From Pseudooceanicola batsensis HTCC2597 (GTDB taxonomy: Bacteria > Pseudomonadota > Alphaproteobacteria > Rhodobacterales > Rhodobacteraceae), in assembly GCF_000152725.1 (NCBI RefSeq), contig NZ_CH724131.1:696735-731359 (forward strand): a DNA stretch of 34,625 nucleotides, read 5' to 3'. Under the pieces are notes generated by a model. It was not told where the DNA came from. It ran no database searches and worked only from the letters and a program-made list of their open reading frames with translations. Both the position numbers and the translations under genes were made by a program. Shown here piece by piece: positions 8,359 through 15,843 of this stretch (position 1 is its first letter; each line of letters begins with the position of its first letter).

Positions 8359-9151
8359 TGTCGTTGCGCGCGGGGCTGGGGAACCACGACTGGTCGATCT
8401 GCTCGTAGCGGTTGACGTAGTTCGACATGGATTTCAGCTCGGCCGGGCGCAGGATGCGGACATAGGGGCGCTGGATCTCGATCAGCCCCTCTTCGGTGAA
8501 GGCCTTGAGCAGGCGGTTCACGTAGACCTTGGTCAGCCCGAGCACCTCGGCGATGTCCACCTGCCGGAGCGGCAACCGGAAGCGGCGCCCCATGTCCGGA
8601 TTGCTCAGCAACAGCCGTTCGTGCAGGTCGAGCAGGAAATGCGCCATGCGTTCCCGCGCCGTGCCCGAGCCCATCATGAACAGCCGATCCTTGAGGGCGA
8701 CCTGATCCACGCTGGCGACGGCCGTCAGCAGCGCCGCGAGCCGCGGCACCCGGGCGTAGATCCCGGTGATGTGATCCTTGGGAAACGGACAGATGCACCC
8801 TTGGGTGACCATCACCACCTCGTGGGCATAGTGGCCGATTCCCAGGCCGGGAAGGCCGATGATCTCGCCCGGAAGATAGATCCGCAGCGTCTGGCTGCGG
8901 CCGTTCAGCCTGTCGCTCCTGGCGACGGCCCATCCCTCTTTCACGACGCCGAGCTCGGTCGAGGGTTCGCCGGCCTTGAGGACCACCTCGCCGCGCTTGA
9001 CCGGCCGCTCGGCCTCTTCCATCCGGGCGACAAAGCCTTTCTCCTCGTCCGTCAGCGGCGCGTAACGTTCCAGTCGGCTGGCAAAGCAGCTGGCTGGGGA
9101 ATGGCCTCCTCCGTTTCCGTTCTGGCCGTAGTAGCGCGTCATCCGTTGCAT
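8348..9151 (-). CDS. Crp/Fnr family transcriptional regulator
   Basis: A 267-residue regulator with a cNMP-binding-type beta-barrel (about 35-135, including LPGEIIGLPG), a long dimerisation helix (about 135-180) and a winged helix-turn-helix at about 193-235 (RLPLRQVDIAEVLGLTKVYVNRLLKAFTEEGLI). Cysteines occur only at 22, 119 and 121, which does not match the four-cysteine FNR cluster pattern, so oxygen sensing through a 4Fe-4S cluster is unlikely. Effector unknown. The frame is open to a TTG at 9256, but that stretch is full of codons rare in this genome (CCA, CAA, TTA, AGT). I therefore start at ATG 9151; ATG 9142 is also possible. It lies 231 bases downstream of the PAS protein gene, same strand. 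Confidence 0.87.
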   Translation of the reverse strand: MQRMTRYYGQNGNGGGHSPASCFASRLERYAPLTDEEKGFVARMEEAERPVKRGEVVLKAGEPSTELGVVKEGWAVARSDRLNGRSQTLRIYLPGEIIGLPGLGIGHYAHEVVMVTQGCICPFPKDHITGIYARVPRLAALLTAVASVDQVALKDRLFMMGSGTARERMAHFLLDLHERLLLSNPDMGRRFRLPLRQVDIAEVLGLTKVYVNRLLKAFTEEGLIEIQRPYVRILRPAELKSMSNYVNRYEQIDQSWFPSPARNDISL

Positions 9152-9382
9152 CTTCGTTCTCTCGTTCTGGCTCGTCCCGGGTAACCCGCCGGTGATGGAG
9201 CACAAACTGGCGAATTGTTCGGGTGGTTCCATGGCTCGTTGCCGCCGCTCTGCCAAGGACTTGCATCGCTGTTGGTTAACTGTTTGATATTTTTGCCTTT
9301 AAGCAGTTGCCACAAGATTTTCACCGAATCATGAGGCAGACGTCCTGCTAGATCTCGGCTCGGCCGAGGGCCAACCACCAGA

Positions 9383-9955
9383 TCAGGTGTCTTCATCCGT
9401 CTTGCGCTCGATGATGTTCCGCAGTTCGGTGAGGGTGCGGTGCGCCTTTTCGACGGTGGAATCCGCCTCGTCCAGGAACTGCAACACCCTGTCGCCTCCG
9501 CCGTTGGTGACCGACCGGCGCAGCAATCGCGCGCAGGCCTGCAGCGCGAAGATCTGGTTGTTGATGTCATGCAGTTTCGTGCGGACCTCGGGGCCGGGCT
9601 CCGCCTGCGGCCGGTCCCGCGCCATCCCCTCGGACAGAACGAGCGCCTCGCCCCTCTCCTGGGGCGCCACCCAGATGCGAACCGGGGCGGTCTGCCCCTG
9701 GGGCGTCGGCGAAAGCGTGATTGTCCCGCGCGAGCGGGACCTCAGGGCCGACACGATCGCCGCCCTGTCGCGCGCTTCCCAGAGCGACAGCCAGTCCGAG
9801 CCGACCATCGGCCCCGAATCGCCGATGCGCGCCACGATCCTGCCATCCGGATCGACCGTGACCGCCGCGCCCTGCAGCGCACGAATCGCCAGCGTGAGCG
9901 CGTGACGTTCCACATCGGTGATGCCGGTTTGCAAAGCGGAGGTATCGTGGGTCAT
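9383..9955 (-). CDS. PAS protein with phosphoacceptor-like helix, no kinase domain
   Basis: A 190-residue soluble protein. Residues about 25-110 read as a PAS-like fold (AAVTVDPDGRIVARIG...WLSLWEARDRAAIVSAL...VRIWVAP). Residues about 122-182 form a helical hairpin whose first helix carries KLHDINNQIFALQACARLL, close to the H-box of kinases with HD-x-NN motifs (compare AHDFNNLL); the candidate phosphohistidine is H129. The protein then stops: there is no N, G1 or G2 box and so no ATPase. It could be a phosphotransfer protein, a dimerisation partner or inhibitor of a full kinase, or a remnant. Its neighbour on the same strand is the Crp/Fnr regulator. I know no described family for it. Confidence 0.72.
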   Translation of the reverse strand: MTHDTSALQTGITDVERHALTLAIRALQGAAVTVDPDGRIVARIGDSGPMVGSDWLSLWEARDRAAIVSALRSRSRGTITLSPTPQGQTAPVRIWVAPQERGEALVLSEGMARDRPQAEPGPEVRTKLHDINNQIFALQACARLLRRSVTNGGGDRVLQFLDEADSTVEKAHRTLTELRNIIERKTDEDT

Positions 9956-10305
9956 CGCGGGTGGGACCTGTTTCCTTTCCGTTCAACGGGGCCTGAATGC
10001 CTGTGGAAACGGTACTCCTGTCACCCCGAGCGACCAACGCGGCCCCCGGTTGTCGGTCCGGACTGCCGGGAAAAACTTGCGCGGAATGCAACTCAGTTTA
10101 ACAGAAGGGCGGATTCGCGGCGTCGACAGGCGGGATTGGTCGAAAGCAACCTTGCAATCGGCTATATTGCCTTTGGAAGGATCGTCAGGATGCGATCGGC
10201 CGGATGCACCCAACCCCGAAGCGGGCCGATCCAGGGGCAATTTTGCCTGCAACCGGGGCGTGTTACGGGACATATGCAAACGCGCCTGAGAAGGGCAACG
10301 GGACG
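9956..10305. other. 350-base gap with structured repeats
   Basis: No gene is supported here. The gap holds the upstream regions of the PAS-protein gene (minus) and the 77-residue gene (plus). In-frame codons upstream of the latter (CCA, GCA, ATT, TTG, TGT, TAT) are unlike the genome's coding style, so I treat them as untranslated. Two inverted repeats stand out: GATCGGCC (10194-10201) with GGCCGATC (10224-10231), and GGCAA-TT-TTGCC (10236-10247). No tRNA or known riboswitch pattern was recognised. Confidence 0.6.
10140..10168 (+). promoter_or_regulatory. Candidate promoter upstream of the 77-residue gene
   Basis: TCGAAA (10140-10145, 4 of 6 consensus bases) and TATATT (10163-10168, 5 of 6) are 17 bases apart. 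It would give a leader of about 130 bases that includes both inverted repeats of the gap. Confidence 0.35.
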
Positions 10306-10539
10306 ATGTACGACTTCGACAAGCATCGCCGGGATGTCAGTTCCCGGCATCACAGGCTTTTCGAGCTCCTGCGGACGCGGGACATCCGGCCGAATCGCCT
10401 GGCTGCGGAAGACACCCCCGAGCGCGAGGACCTATCCGAGCGGAAAGCCGACCGGCCGAAGCTCGGCGCTTCCAACGCCGATCCCGAAAGCCTCCGTCAG
10501 TTCGTCTCGGCGGCCATCGCCTCGCTCCGGCGGGGCTGA
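10306..10539 (+). CDS. Small hypothetical protein
   Basis: A 77-residue, highly charged protein (MYDFDKHRRDVSSRHHRLFELLRTRDI...). The N-terminal half is Arg/His-rich and probably helical; the C-terminal stretch PESLRQFVSAAIASLRRG looks like a second helix. I recognise no family. Support for coding is the strong G/C third-position bias from the ATG at 10306 onward, and its stop lying just 2 bases from the stop of the convergent rlmE gene. A longer in-frame start at 10204 is rejected on codon use. The ribosome-binding site is weak (GGGACG). Confidence 0.55.
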   Translation: MYDFDKHRRDVSSRHHRLFELLRTRDIRPNRLAAEDTPEREDLSERKADRPKLGASNADPESLRQFVSAAIASLRRG

Positions 10540-10541
10540 AC

Positions 10542-11258
10542 TCATCCGCGAAAGCCGGTGGCGACCACGAATTTCTCCGAGCTGTCGGCGCGCGAGGCGG
10601 GCGGCTTCATGTTGGCGACCTTGTCGAACTTCTGCTTGAGCAGTTTCTGCAACTCGCCCTCCGCGCCGCCCGCCAGCACCTTGGCGACGAAGGTGCCGCC
10701 CGGGGCCAGCACGTCGAAGGCGAAATAGGCCGCGGCTTCGCACAGCGAGATGATCCGCAGGTGGTCGGTCTGCTTGTGACCGGACGAGGCGGCGGCCATG
10801 TCCGACATGACCACGTCGGCCTCGCCCCCCAACCAGGTCTTCACCTGTTCGTCCGCATCGTCGGCCATGAAGTCCAGCTGATGGATCTCGGCCCCCGGCA
10901 GCGGCTCGACCTCCTGAAGATCGACGCCGATGATCCGGCCCTGCGCCTTGCCCTGTTTCTCGCCAAGCGCGTTGATCCGCGGGACCGCGACCTGAAGCCA
11001 GCCGCCCGGCGCACAGCCGAGGTCCACGACACGCGCACCGGGGACGAGGAACCGGAACTTGTCGTCGATCTCCATGATCTTGAACGCTGCCCGCCCGCGA
11101 TAGCCTTCGGCCTTCGCGCGCTGCACATAAGGGTCGTTGAGTTGTCGCTGAAGCCACCGCGTGGACGACAGCTTGCGGCCGCGCGCGGTCTTGACCTTCA
11201 CGGTCAGGTCCCGCTGCCCGCGCCCCGAGGTATTGCGTCCTGTCGGCTTCTTCGCCAC
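10542..11258 (-). CDS. rlmE: 23S rRNA 2'-O-methyltransferase (U2552)
   Basis: A 238-residue FtsJ/RrmJ-type enzyme that methylates the 2'-OH of U2552 in the A-loop of 23S rRNA during late 50S assembly. The SAM motif is DLGCAPGGW (79-87). The catalytic tetrad is K60 (AAFK), D153 (MSDMAA), K193 (VAKVL) and E228 (SSEKF). The N-terminus carries an extra basic tail of about 25 residues, usual in alphaproteobacteria. The start is GTG at 11258 with AAGGGA upstream. It is followed (3' side) by the convergent small gene and preceded by the phosphatase gene on the same strand, 79 bases away. Confidence 0.95.
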   Translation of the reverse strand: MAKKPTGRNTSGRGQRDLTVKVKTARGRKLSSTRWLQRQLNDPYVQRAKAEGYRGRAAFKIMEIDDKFRFLVPGARVVDLGCAPGGWLQVAVPRINALGEKQGKAQGRIIGVDLQEVEPLPGAEIHQLDFMADDADEQVKTWLGGEADVVMSDMAAASSGHKQTDHLRIISLCEAAAYFAFDVLAPGGTFVAKVLAGGAEGELQKLLKQKFDKVANMKPPASRADSSEKFVVATGFRG

Positions 11259-11337
11259 GTCCGGTCCCTTTCGAATGGCGCGTGCTTACCCAGTCCCGCC
11301 GGTGCAGACAAGCCAGCTGCTGCCCGGCGGCGGCCCG

Positions 11338-12450
11338 TCAGTAGGGCGCGTCCTCCAGTACCCCGTGCGCCGACATCTGGGCATAGAGAAGCCCCTCGCG
11401 CAATCCGCGGTCTGCCACCGAGAGACGGTCGGTCGGCCAGCACCGCAGCAGGGCCTGAAGGATCGCGGCGCCGGACATGATCAGCGTCTGACGGTCCTGC
11501 CCGATCCGGGGATCCTTGCGCCGCCCCTCGGGACCCAGTGTGAGATAGTCGCGGATCACACGGTCGATCTGGTCGCTGGTCATGCGCAGCCCGTCCACCT
11601 TGGTCCGGTCATAGCGCTTGAGCCCGAGATGCGAGGCCGCGACCGTGGTGACGGTGCCCGAGGTGCCGATGATCTGGAACCCCTCGCGGGCCTGTTCGTC
11701 CTTGTAGGGCGCGAATTCGGCCAGCGATTCCTCGAAGAACCAGGACATCAGCGCGAACCGCGCCGTGTCGTCCTGCACATCGCGGAACTGGTCCCGCAGG
11801 GTCGCCACGCCCAGGGGAACCGAGATCCAGTCCACGACCTTGGCCGCCGGAAACGGGCTTTCCGACGGGTGAAAGCCGGAATGCAGCCGCATGATCGCGC
11901 GCGGCCGGTCGCGGCGCGGCACGGCGGTCAGGTCGATCCAGACCAGTTCCGTCGAGCCGCCACCGATATCCACGACGAGAAGCTGGTCGGTCCGCGTCGA
12001 GACCAGCGGCGCGCAGGAGATGACGGCCAGCCGCGCCTCTTCCTCGGGCTGGATGATCTCGAGCGCCAGGCCGGTCTCGCGCTGGACCTGTTCGATGAAC
12101 CGGCTGGCGTTGCTGGCGCGGCGACAGGCCTCGGTGGCCACCAGGCGCATGTGCCGGACCTTGTGCCGCCGCAGCTTCTGATGACAGACCCGCAGGGCCT
12201 GGATCGTGCGCGACATGGAGGCCCGCGACAGATGCCCCGACCGTTCCAGCCCGGCACCCAGCTGCACCGATTTCGAAAAGCTGTCCACGACGTGGAACTG
12301 ACTGCCCTTGGGCTGGGCAATCAGCATCCGGCACGAATTCGTGCCCAAGTCCAGCGCGGCATAGAGCTCGGCCGGATCGGGTGGTGTGGGTACGGGGCTT
12401 TCGACCGGTTTCGGGAACGCGCCCGCACCTTTGGGACGCCTGGGCGCCAT
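11338..12450 (-). CDS. Ppx/GppA family phosphatase
   Basis: A 370-residue member of the ASKHA superfamily acting on polyphosphate or on the 5'-phosphate of pppGpp. The phosphate-1 motif is ALDLGTNSCRML near residue 33; ATEACRRASN, VVDIGGGSTELVW and GTSGTVTT follow in the family order. It lacks the C-terminal HD-like extension of long Ppx enzymes, so it is the short form common in alphaproteobacteria, and sequence alone does not separate exopolyphosphatase from GppA activity. AGGAGGG upstream supports ATG 12450. It lies upstream of rlmE on the same strand, a frequent pairing in this group. Confidence 0.9.
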   Translation of the reverse strand: MAPRRPKGAGAFPKPVESPVPTPPDPAELYAALDLGTNSCRMLIAQPKGSQFHVVDSFSKSVQLGAGLERSGHLSRASMSRTIQALRVCHQKLRRHKVRHMRLVATEACRRASNASRFIEQVQRETGLALEIIQPEEEARLAVISCAPLVSTRTDQLLVVDIGGGSTELVWIDLTAVPRRDRPRAIMRLHSGFHPSESPFPAAKVVDWISVPLGVATLRDQFRDVQDDTARFALMSWFFEESLAEFAPYKDEQAREGFQIIGTSGTVTTVAASHLGLKRYDRTKVDGLRMTSDQIDRVIRDYLTLGPEGRRKDPRIGQDRQTLIMSGAAILQALLRCWPTDRLSVADRGLREGLLYAQMSAHGVLEDAPY

Positions 12451-12542
12451 CGTCGCGCCCTCCTGTTACGTGTTACCTGAAAACTAGTCCACCGCAGGCG
12501 TTTCCGCAAGATACCGTCTCCGGCCGCCGCTCCGACCGCCGC

Positions 12543-12558
12543 GGGAACGCTCGTTCCC
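12543..12558. promoter_or_regulatory. Inverted repeat in ppx/one-carbon divergent region
   Basis: GGGAACGCTCGTTCCC: 7-bp perfect arms around a 2-base centre, in the 292-base region between the divergent phosphatase and one-carbon genes. A candidate operator; chance occurrence is possible in GC-rich DNA. Confidence 0.4.
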
Positions 12559-12575
12559 TGTGCACGGCAACCGGG

Positions 12576-12592
12576 CTCATGACTGTCATGAG
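12576..12592. promoter_or_regulatory. Perfect 17-bp palindrome, candidate operator
   Basis: CTCATGACTGTCATGAG: perfect 8-bp arms around a single central base, 150 bases upstream of the one-carbon operon and 126 bases upstream of the phosphatase gene. The size and symmetry fit a dimeric regulator. The regulator is not in this window. Confidence 0.6.
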
Positions 12593-12669
12593 AATTCCTC
12601 CGACTCGCGGCGCTTCACCCCCGCCGCCGGGCGCGGTACTTCTGCCCGGGCGTCGCCCGTGCGACGCAA

Positions 12670-12692
12670 CGTGTCGAAAACGACCCGACACG
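12670..12692. promoter_or_regulatory. Inverted repeat upstream of the one-carbon operon
   Basis: CGTGTCG and CGACACG, 7-bp perfect arms separated by 9 bases, 50 bases before the first gene of the operon. It could be an operator or an RNA stem in the leader. No cobalamin or SAM riboswitch motif was recognised around it. Confidence 0.35.
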
Positions 12693-12742
12693 CCTTCCTG
12701 CCCTCGCATATCAGGGGCATACGGGACGCAGAGGAAACGCGC

Positions 12743-13045
12743 ATGGCCCAGAACGACATCACCCTTGTATGCTGGCGGGACATCCCCGCCCAGGTGATCG
12801 TCGGCAAGGGCCGCAAGGCGGCCAAGGCCGTGCTGCCGGAACGCTTCGAACAGGCGATTGACCGGGCGGCGATGAAGGGTGGCGCATCGGAGACCGATGA
12901 CTACCTGGCCGAATGGCGCAAACTGCCCCTGCCCCCGCAGGAGGGCGACCCCTCCGACGTCGCGGCGCGCGAGATCGCGCGCCTGGATGCCGAATACGAT
13001 CAGGACCGTCTCAAGGCCCTGATCGCGAACGATGGATGGGCATGA
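12743..13045 (+). CDS. Virulence-factor-family protein (conserved small protein)
   Basis: A 100-residue soluble protein: ITLVCWRDIPAQVIVGKGRKAAKAVLPERFEQAIDRAAM...SETDDYLAEWRK. This pattern belongs to the small family labelled virulence factor (Pfam Virulence_fact), which in Rhodobacterales sits beside methyl-THF genes. The name is historical and says nothing about role here. GAGGAAA upstream supports ATG 12743; the frame is open further upstream but without a ribosome-binding site. The context suggests a part in the methyl-THF/cobalamin step, but this is inference. Its stop lies inside a 14-bp tandem duplication. Confidence 0.8.
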   Translation: MAQNDITLVCWRDIPAQVIVGKGRKAAKAVLPERFEQAIDRAAMKGGASETDDYLAEWRKLPLPPQEGDPSDVAAREIARLDAEYDQDRLKALIANDGWA

Positions 13046-13061
13046 GCGGATGGGCATGAGC
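13034..13061 (+). repeat. Exact 14-bp tandem duplication across a stop codon
   Basis: GGATGGGCATGAGC occurs twice without a gap (13034-13047, 13048-13061). The first copy contains the last codons and TGA of the preceding gene; the second lies in the spacer before the MetF-like gene. It looks like recent slippage. Confidence 0.95.
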
Positions 13062-13085
13062 CGCCCGAGTTGGAGGGAACCCCTG

Positions 13086-14006
13086 ATGGCAATACTGAAC
13101 TTCGCCCGCCGGGCGGTGCCCGCACCGGCCGACACCCGCCTCGAAGCCTTCCTGCAGGGCTATTCGATCGAGGTGATGCCCCGCACCGCCGGAAAGGTCG
13201 AGGATTTCCGCGCCCTCCTGCCCCGGGGCACCCGAGTCTACGTCGCCCATATCGAGGGCACTCCGATCGCGGACATGGTCGCCACCGCGGCGCGACTCGC
13301 GGCCGAGGGGTTCGACGTCATGCCGCATTTCCCCGCGCGCATCATCAAGGACGGCGCGACGCTGGCCGACTGGATCGCCCGCTACCAGGGCGAGGCGGGG
13401 GTCGACCAGGGCCTGATCCTCGCCGGTGGCGTGGCCGAGCCGCAGGGCGATTTCCACAGCTCGATGCAGCTGCTGGAGACCGGGCTTTTCGACAAGGCCG
13501 GCTTTCGGCGCCTGCACGTGGCCGGCCACCCCGAGGGCAACCGCGACATCGACCCCGAGGGCGGCGAGGCCGTGGTGATGGAGGCGCTGCGCTGGAAGCA
13601 GGCGTTTTCGGAGCGCACGGATGCTGAGATGGCGCTGGCCACCCAGTTCGCCTTCGACGCCCGTCCGATCATCGCCTGGGCCGACCGCCTGCAGGAGGCC
13701 GGGATCGCCCTGCCGATCCACGTGGGCGTCGCCGGCCCGGCCAAGCTTCAGACGCTGATCAAGTTCGCCATCGCCTGCGGCGTCGGCCCGTCGCTCAAGG
13801 TGCTGCAGAAACGCGCGATGGATGTCACCAAACTGGTGCTGCCCTACGAACCGACCGAGGTCCTGGCCGACCTCGCCCGCCACAAGGCGGAAAACCCCGA
13901 CAGCCTGATCGCACAGGCCCATGTCTTCCCGCTCGGCGGGATTGCCACGGCGGCGCGATGGGTGACCGACAACGCCGGGGACTCCGGCCGGGCCGCCTCG
14001 GCCTGA
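13086..14006 (+). CDS. Methylenetetrahydrofolate reductase-like protein
   Basis: A 306-residue TIM-barrel protein of the MTHFR superfamily, which reduces 5,10-methylene-THF to 5-methyl-THF using FAD. Family patterns are SIEVMPR near the N-terminus, ATQFAFDARPIIAWADRL (compare TQFFFD in MetF) and LPIHVGVAGP in the folate-binding half. It is more divergent than standard MetF, so I give no symbol; a second, classical metF may exist elsewhere. GGAGGG at 13072-13077 fixes the ATG at 13086, and the upstream in-frame starts fall in the duplicated spacer. The next gene, 31 bases on, would use its methyl-THF product. Confidence 0.8.
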   Translation: MAILNFARRAVPAPADTRLEAFLQGYSIEVMPRTAGKVEDFRALLPRGTRVYVAHIEGTPIADMVATAARLAAEGFDVMPHFPARIIKDGATLADWIARYQGEAGVDQGLILAGGVAEPQGDFHSSMQLLETGLFDKAGFRRLHVAGHPEGNRDIDPEGGEAVVMEALRWKQAFSERTDAEMALATQFAFDARPIIAWADRLQEAGIALPIHVGVAGPAKLQTLIKFAIACGVGPSLKVLQKRAMDVTKLVLPYEPTEVLADLARHKAENPDSLIAQAHVFPLGGIATAARWVTDNAGDSGRAASA

Positions 14007-14037
14007 CAGACAACATCTCACACACCAAGGGACTGCA

Positions 14038-15015
14038 ATGACTCGTACCGTCATCGAGAGCAAAACGAAAACCGTGGTCATCGGCTTCGATGAACCCTTC
14101 TGCGTCATCGGTGAACGGATCAATCCGACCGGCCGCAAGAAACTGGCCGCGGAACTCGAGATGGACGATTTCTCGACCGTGGAACAGGATGCGGTCGAAC
14201 AGGTCGCCTGCGGGGCCATGGTGCTCGACATCAATTCCGGCGCCGTCTTCACCAACAAGATGGCCGACGATCCGCGCTACGCCGACAACAACTTTGTCGA
14301 ACCGATGCTGATGCCCGAACTGGTCAAGCGCGTGCAGTCGCTGGTCGACGTGCCGCTCTGCATCGACAGCTCGGTTCCCGGCGCGCTCGAGAACGGGCTC
14401 GAGGCGGCCGAGGGCCGCCCCCTTCTCAACTCCGTCACCGGCGAGGAGGAGCGCCTGGAACTGGTCCTGCCGCTGGTCAAGAAATACAACGTGCCGGTCG
14501 TCGCGATCTCGAACGACGACACCGGCATCTCCGAGGATCCCGAGGTGCGGTTTGCGGTGGCCAAGAAGATCGTCGAACGCGCCGCCGACCACGGCATTCC
14601 CGCGCATGACATCGTGGTCGACCCGCTGGTCATGCCGATCGGCGCCATGGCCACGGCCGGTCAGCAGGTCTTTACCCTCGTCCGCCGGCTGCGGGACGAA
14701 CTGGGCGTGAACACCACCTGCGGCGCCTCCAACGTCTCCTTCGGTCTGCCGAACCGTCACGGGGTCAATGCGGCCTTTTTGCCGATGGCCATCTGCGCCG
14801 GCATGACCTCGGCGATCATGAACCCGATCCGCCAGGTCGAGATGGAGGCGATCAAGGCCGCCAACCTGCTGATGAACCACGACCCGAACGGCGGCGCCTG
14901 GATCGGCTTTTCCCGCGTGGTCGACGCGGTCAAGGAGGGGGCGACCTTCCCCGAAGCGGCCAAGGCGGCCCAGGCCGGAGCGGGCGGGCGCGGCGGCAGA
15001 CGGCGCCGCCGCTGA
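14038..15015 (+). CDS. Methyltetrahydrofolate:cobalamin methyltransferase (pterin-binding)
   Basis: A 325-residue pterin-binding TIM barrel that moves the methyl group of methyl-THF to a corrinoid cofactor. Motifs: GERINPTGRKKL near residue 25, LDINSG near 61, CIDSSVPGALENGL, LNSVTGEE and GASNVSFGLPNRHG, all as in the folate domain of MetH and in AcsE-type enzymes. The homocysteine-binding, B12-binding and reactivation domains of MetH are absent, so this should be one subunit of a multi-protein system. In roseobacters such proteins act in a split methionine synthase, as I recall from genetic work in Phaeobacter. The tail is a short Gly/Arg-rich stretch ending GGRRRRR. AAGG precedes the ATG. 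Confidence 0.87.
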   Translation: MTRTVIESKTKTVVIGFDEPFCVIGERINPTGRKKLAAELEMDDFSTVEQDAVEQVACGAMVLDINSGAVFTNKMADDPRYADNNFVEPMLMPELVKRVQSLVDVPLCIDSSVPGALENGLEAAEGRPLLNSVTGEEERLELVLPLVKKYNVPVVAISNDDTGISEDPEVRFAVAKKIVERAADHGIPAHDIVVDPLVMPIGAMATAGQQVFTLVRRLRDELGVNTTCGASNVSFGLPNRHGVNAAFLPMAICAGMTSAIMNPIRQVEMEAIKAANLLMNHDPNGGAWIGFSRVVDAVKEGATFPEAAKAAQAGAGGRGGRRRRR

Positions 15016-15153
15016 GACGCCGACCCGCCTTCGCATGATCGAAAAGCGGTGTCGAGCCAGGCTCGGATCCGATCAGATCGCAGGCGGAACGATCCTTCGT
15101 CGCCTGCCACCGACCGGCCGCGACCCGCCTGCGGATCGGCGGACCCCAGACGC

Positions 15154-15174
15154 GGCCTCGGCTCAGACGAGGCC
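15154..15174. terminator. Hairpin at the end of the response regulator gene
   Basis: GGCCTCG and CGAGGCC form a 7-bp stem with a 7-base loop that includes the stop codon of the minus-strand regulator gene. There is no T-run, so terminator function is uncertain. The 147-base convergent gap beside it shows nothing else. Confidence 0.3.
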
Positions 15175-15753
15175 CAGGTCACGGGCGCGCATGGCTGCAT
15201 GGGTCCTGTTGCGGGCCTCCAGCTTGCGCGACAGGGTCTTGACGTGGAGTTTCACCGTCACTTCCTGAACGCCCAGCTCGCGCGCGATCTCCTTGTTGGA
15301 ATAGCCTGCCGCGATCCCGCGCACGACCTCGACCTCGCGCGGGGTCAGGCTGAACGACATTCGCGCGACAGCCTCGTCGGGAAGGAACGTGCCCCCGGCC
15401 ACCAGCCTGTCCACCGCGCGGATCAACTCGTCCGGGGCCAGCGTCTTGGGCAGGAAGCCGGAGGCGCCGAATCCCATCGCCTGGCGGGCCACCTCGGGAC
15501 TGGCCGCCCCCGAGATAAGCGCGACGGGGACATCCGGAAAGGCGCGCCTGATCAGCCGCAACCCGTCGAATGCCTCCATGCCCGGCATGCGGTAATCGAG
15601 CAGCACCAGGTCGAACGACTCGGCCCGCAGGGCATCCTGCGCCGCGTTCAGCCCCTCGACGGGATGCACTTCGTGCAGGCCCGTCTGGCGCAGGTAGGCT
15701 GCGATCGTCTCGCGCACAAGATCATGATCGTCGGCAAGAAGAACTTTGCCCAT
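15163..15753 (-). CDS. NarL/FixJ-type response regulator
   Basis: A 196-residue output regulator. The receiver domain (1-120) has the acidic pair D8-D9, phosphoacceptor D53 (LVLLDYRMPG) and K103 (FLPK). The LuxR-type helix-turn-helix covers about 133-195 (SLTPREVEVVRGIAAGYSNKEIARELGVQEVTVKLHVKTL). ATG 15753 is chosen for the GGAGG about 12 bases upstream and because receivers start just before the first strand; the frame is open to 15798. It diverges from the sulfite-oxidase-fold gene, and a 7-bp inverted repeat lies in the shared region. The likely phosphodonor is the Hpt domain of the hybrid kinase encoded next door. Confidence 0.93.
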   Translation of the reverse strand: MGKVLLADDHDLVRETIAAYLRQTGLHEVHPVEGLNAAQDALRAESFDLVLLDYRMPGMEAFDGLRLIRRAFPDVPVALISGAASPEVARQAMGFGASGFLPKTLAPDELIRAVDRLVAGGTFLPDEAVARMSFSLTPREVEVVRGIAAGYSNKEIARELGVQEVTVKLHVKTLSRKLEARNRTHAAMRARDLGLV

Positions 15754-15815
15754 CCGCTCGGTCCTCCGGTCTCCGACTCGTATCCTATCCAAAAGCACAG
15801 CTGAGATCCTAAAAA

Positions 15816-15843
15816 CTTGCCCGGCGGTGCAATGGTGGGCAAG
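15816..15843. promoter_or_regulatory. Inverted repeat in divergent regulator/sensor region
   Basis: CTTGCCC (15816-15822) and GGGCAAG (15837-15843), perfect 7-bp arms with a 14-base spacer, lie midway between the divergent response regulator and the sulfite-oxidase-fold gene. It is a candidate binding site for the regulator itself. A -10-like TATGAT follows at 15860-15865 on the plus strand. Confidence 0.45.

Noticed and set aside
8348..9151. Crp/Fnr protein as an oxygen-sensing FNR
   Set aside because: It has only three cysteines, spaced unlike the FNR cluster ligands.
9152..9256. N-terminal extension of the Crp/Fnr regulator from TTG 9256
   Set aside because: The codons in this stretch (CCA, CAA, TTA, TTG, AGT) are rare in neighbouring genes, and no ribosome-binding site precedes the TTG.
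10204..10305. Longer start for the 77-residue protein
   Set aside because: Codon use upstream of 10306 is not coding-like, and the stretch holds inverted repeats.
12593..12742. Possible SAM or cobalamin riboswitch upstream of the one-carbon operon
   Set aside because: I found none of the conserved core sequences of SAM-II, SAH or cobalamin riboswitches; only a simple inverted repeat is present.
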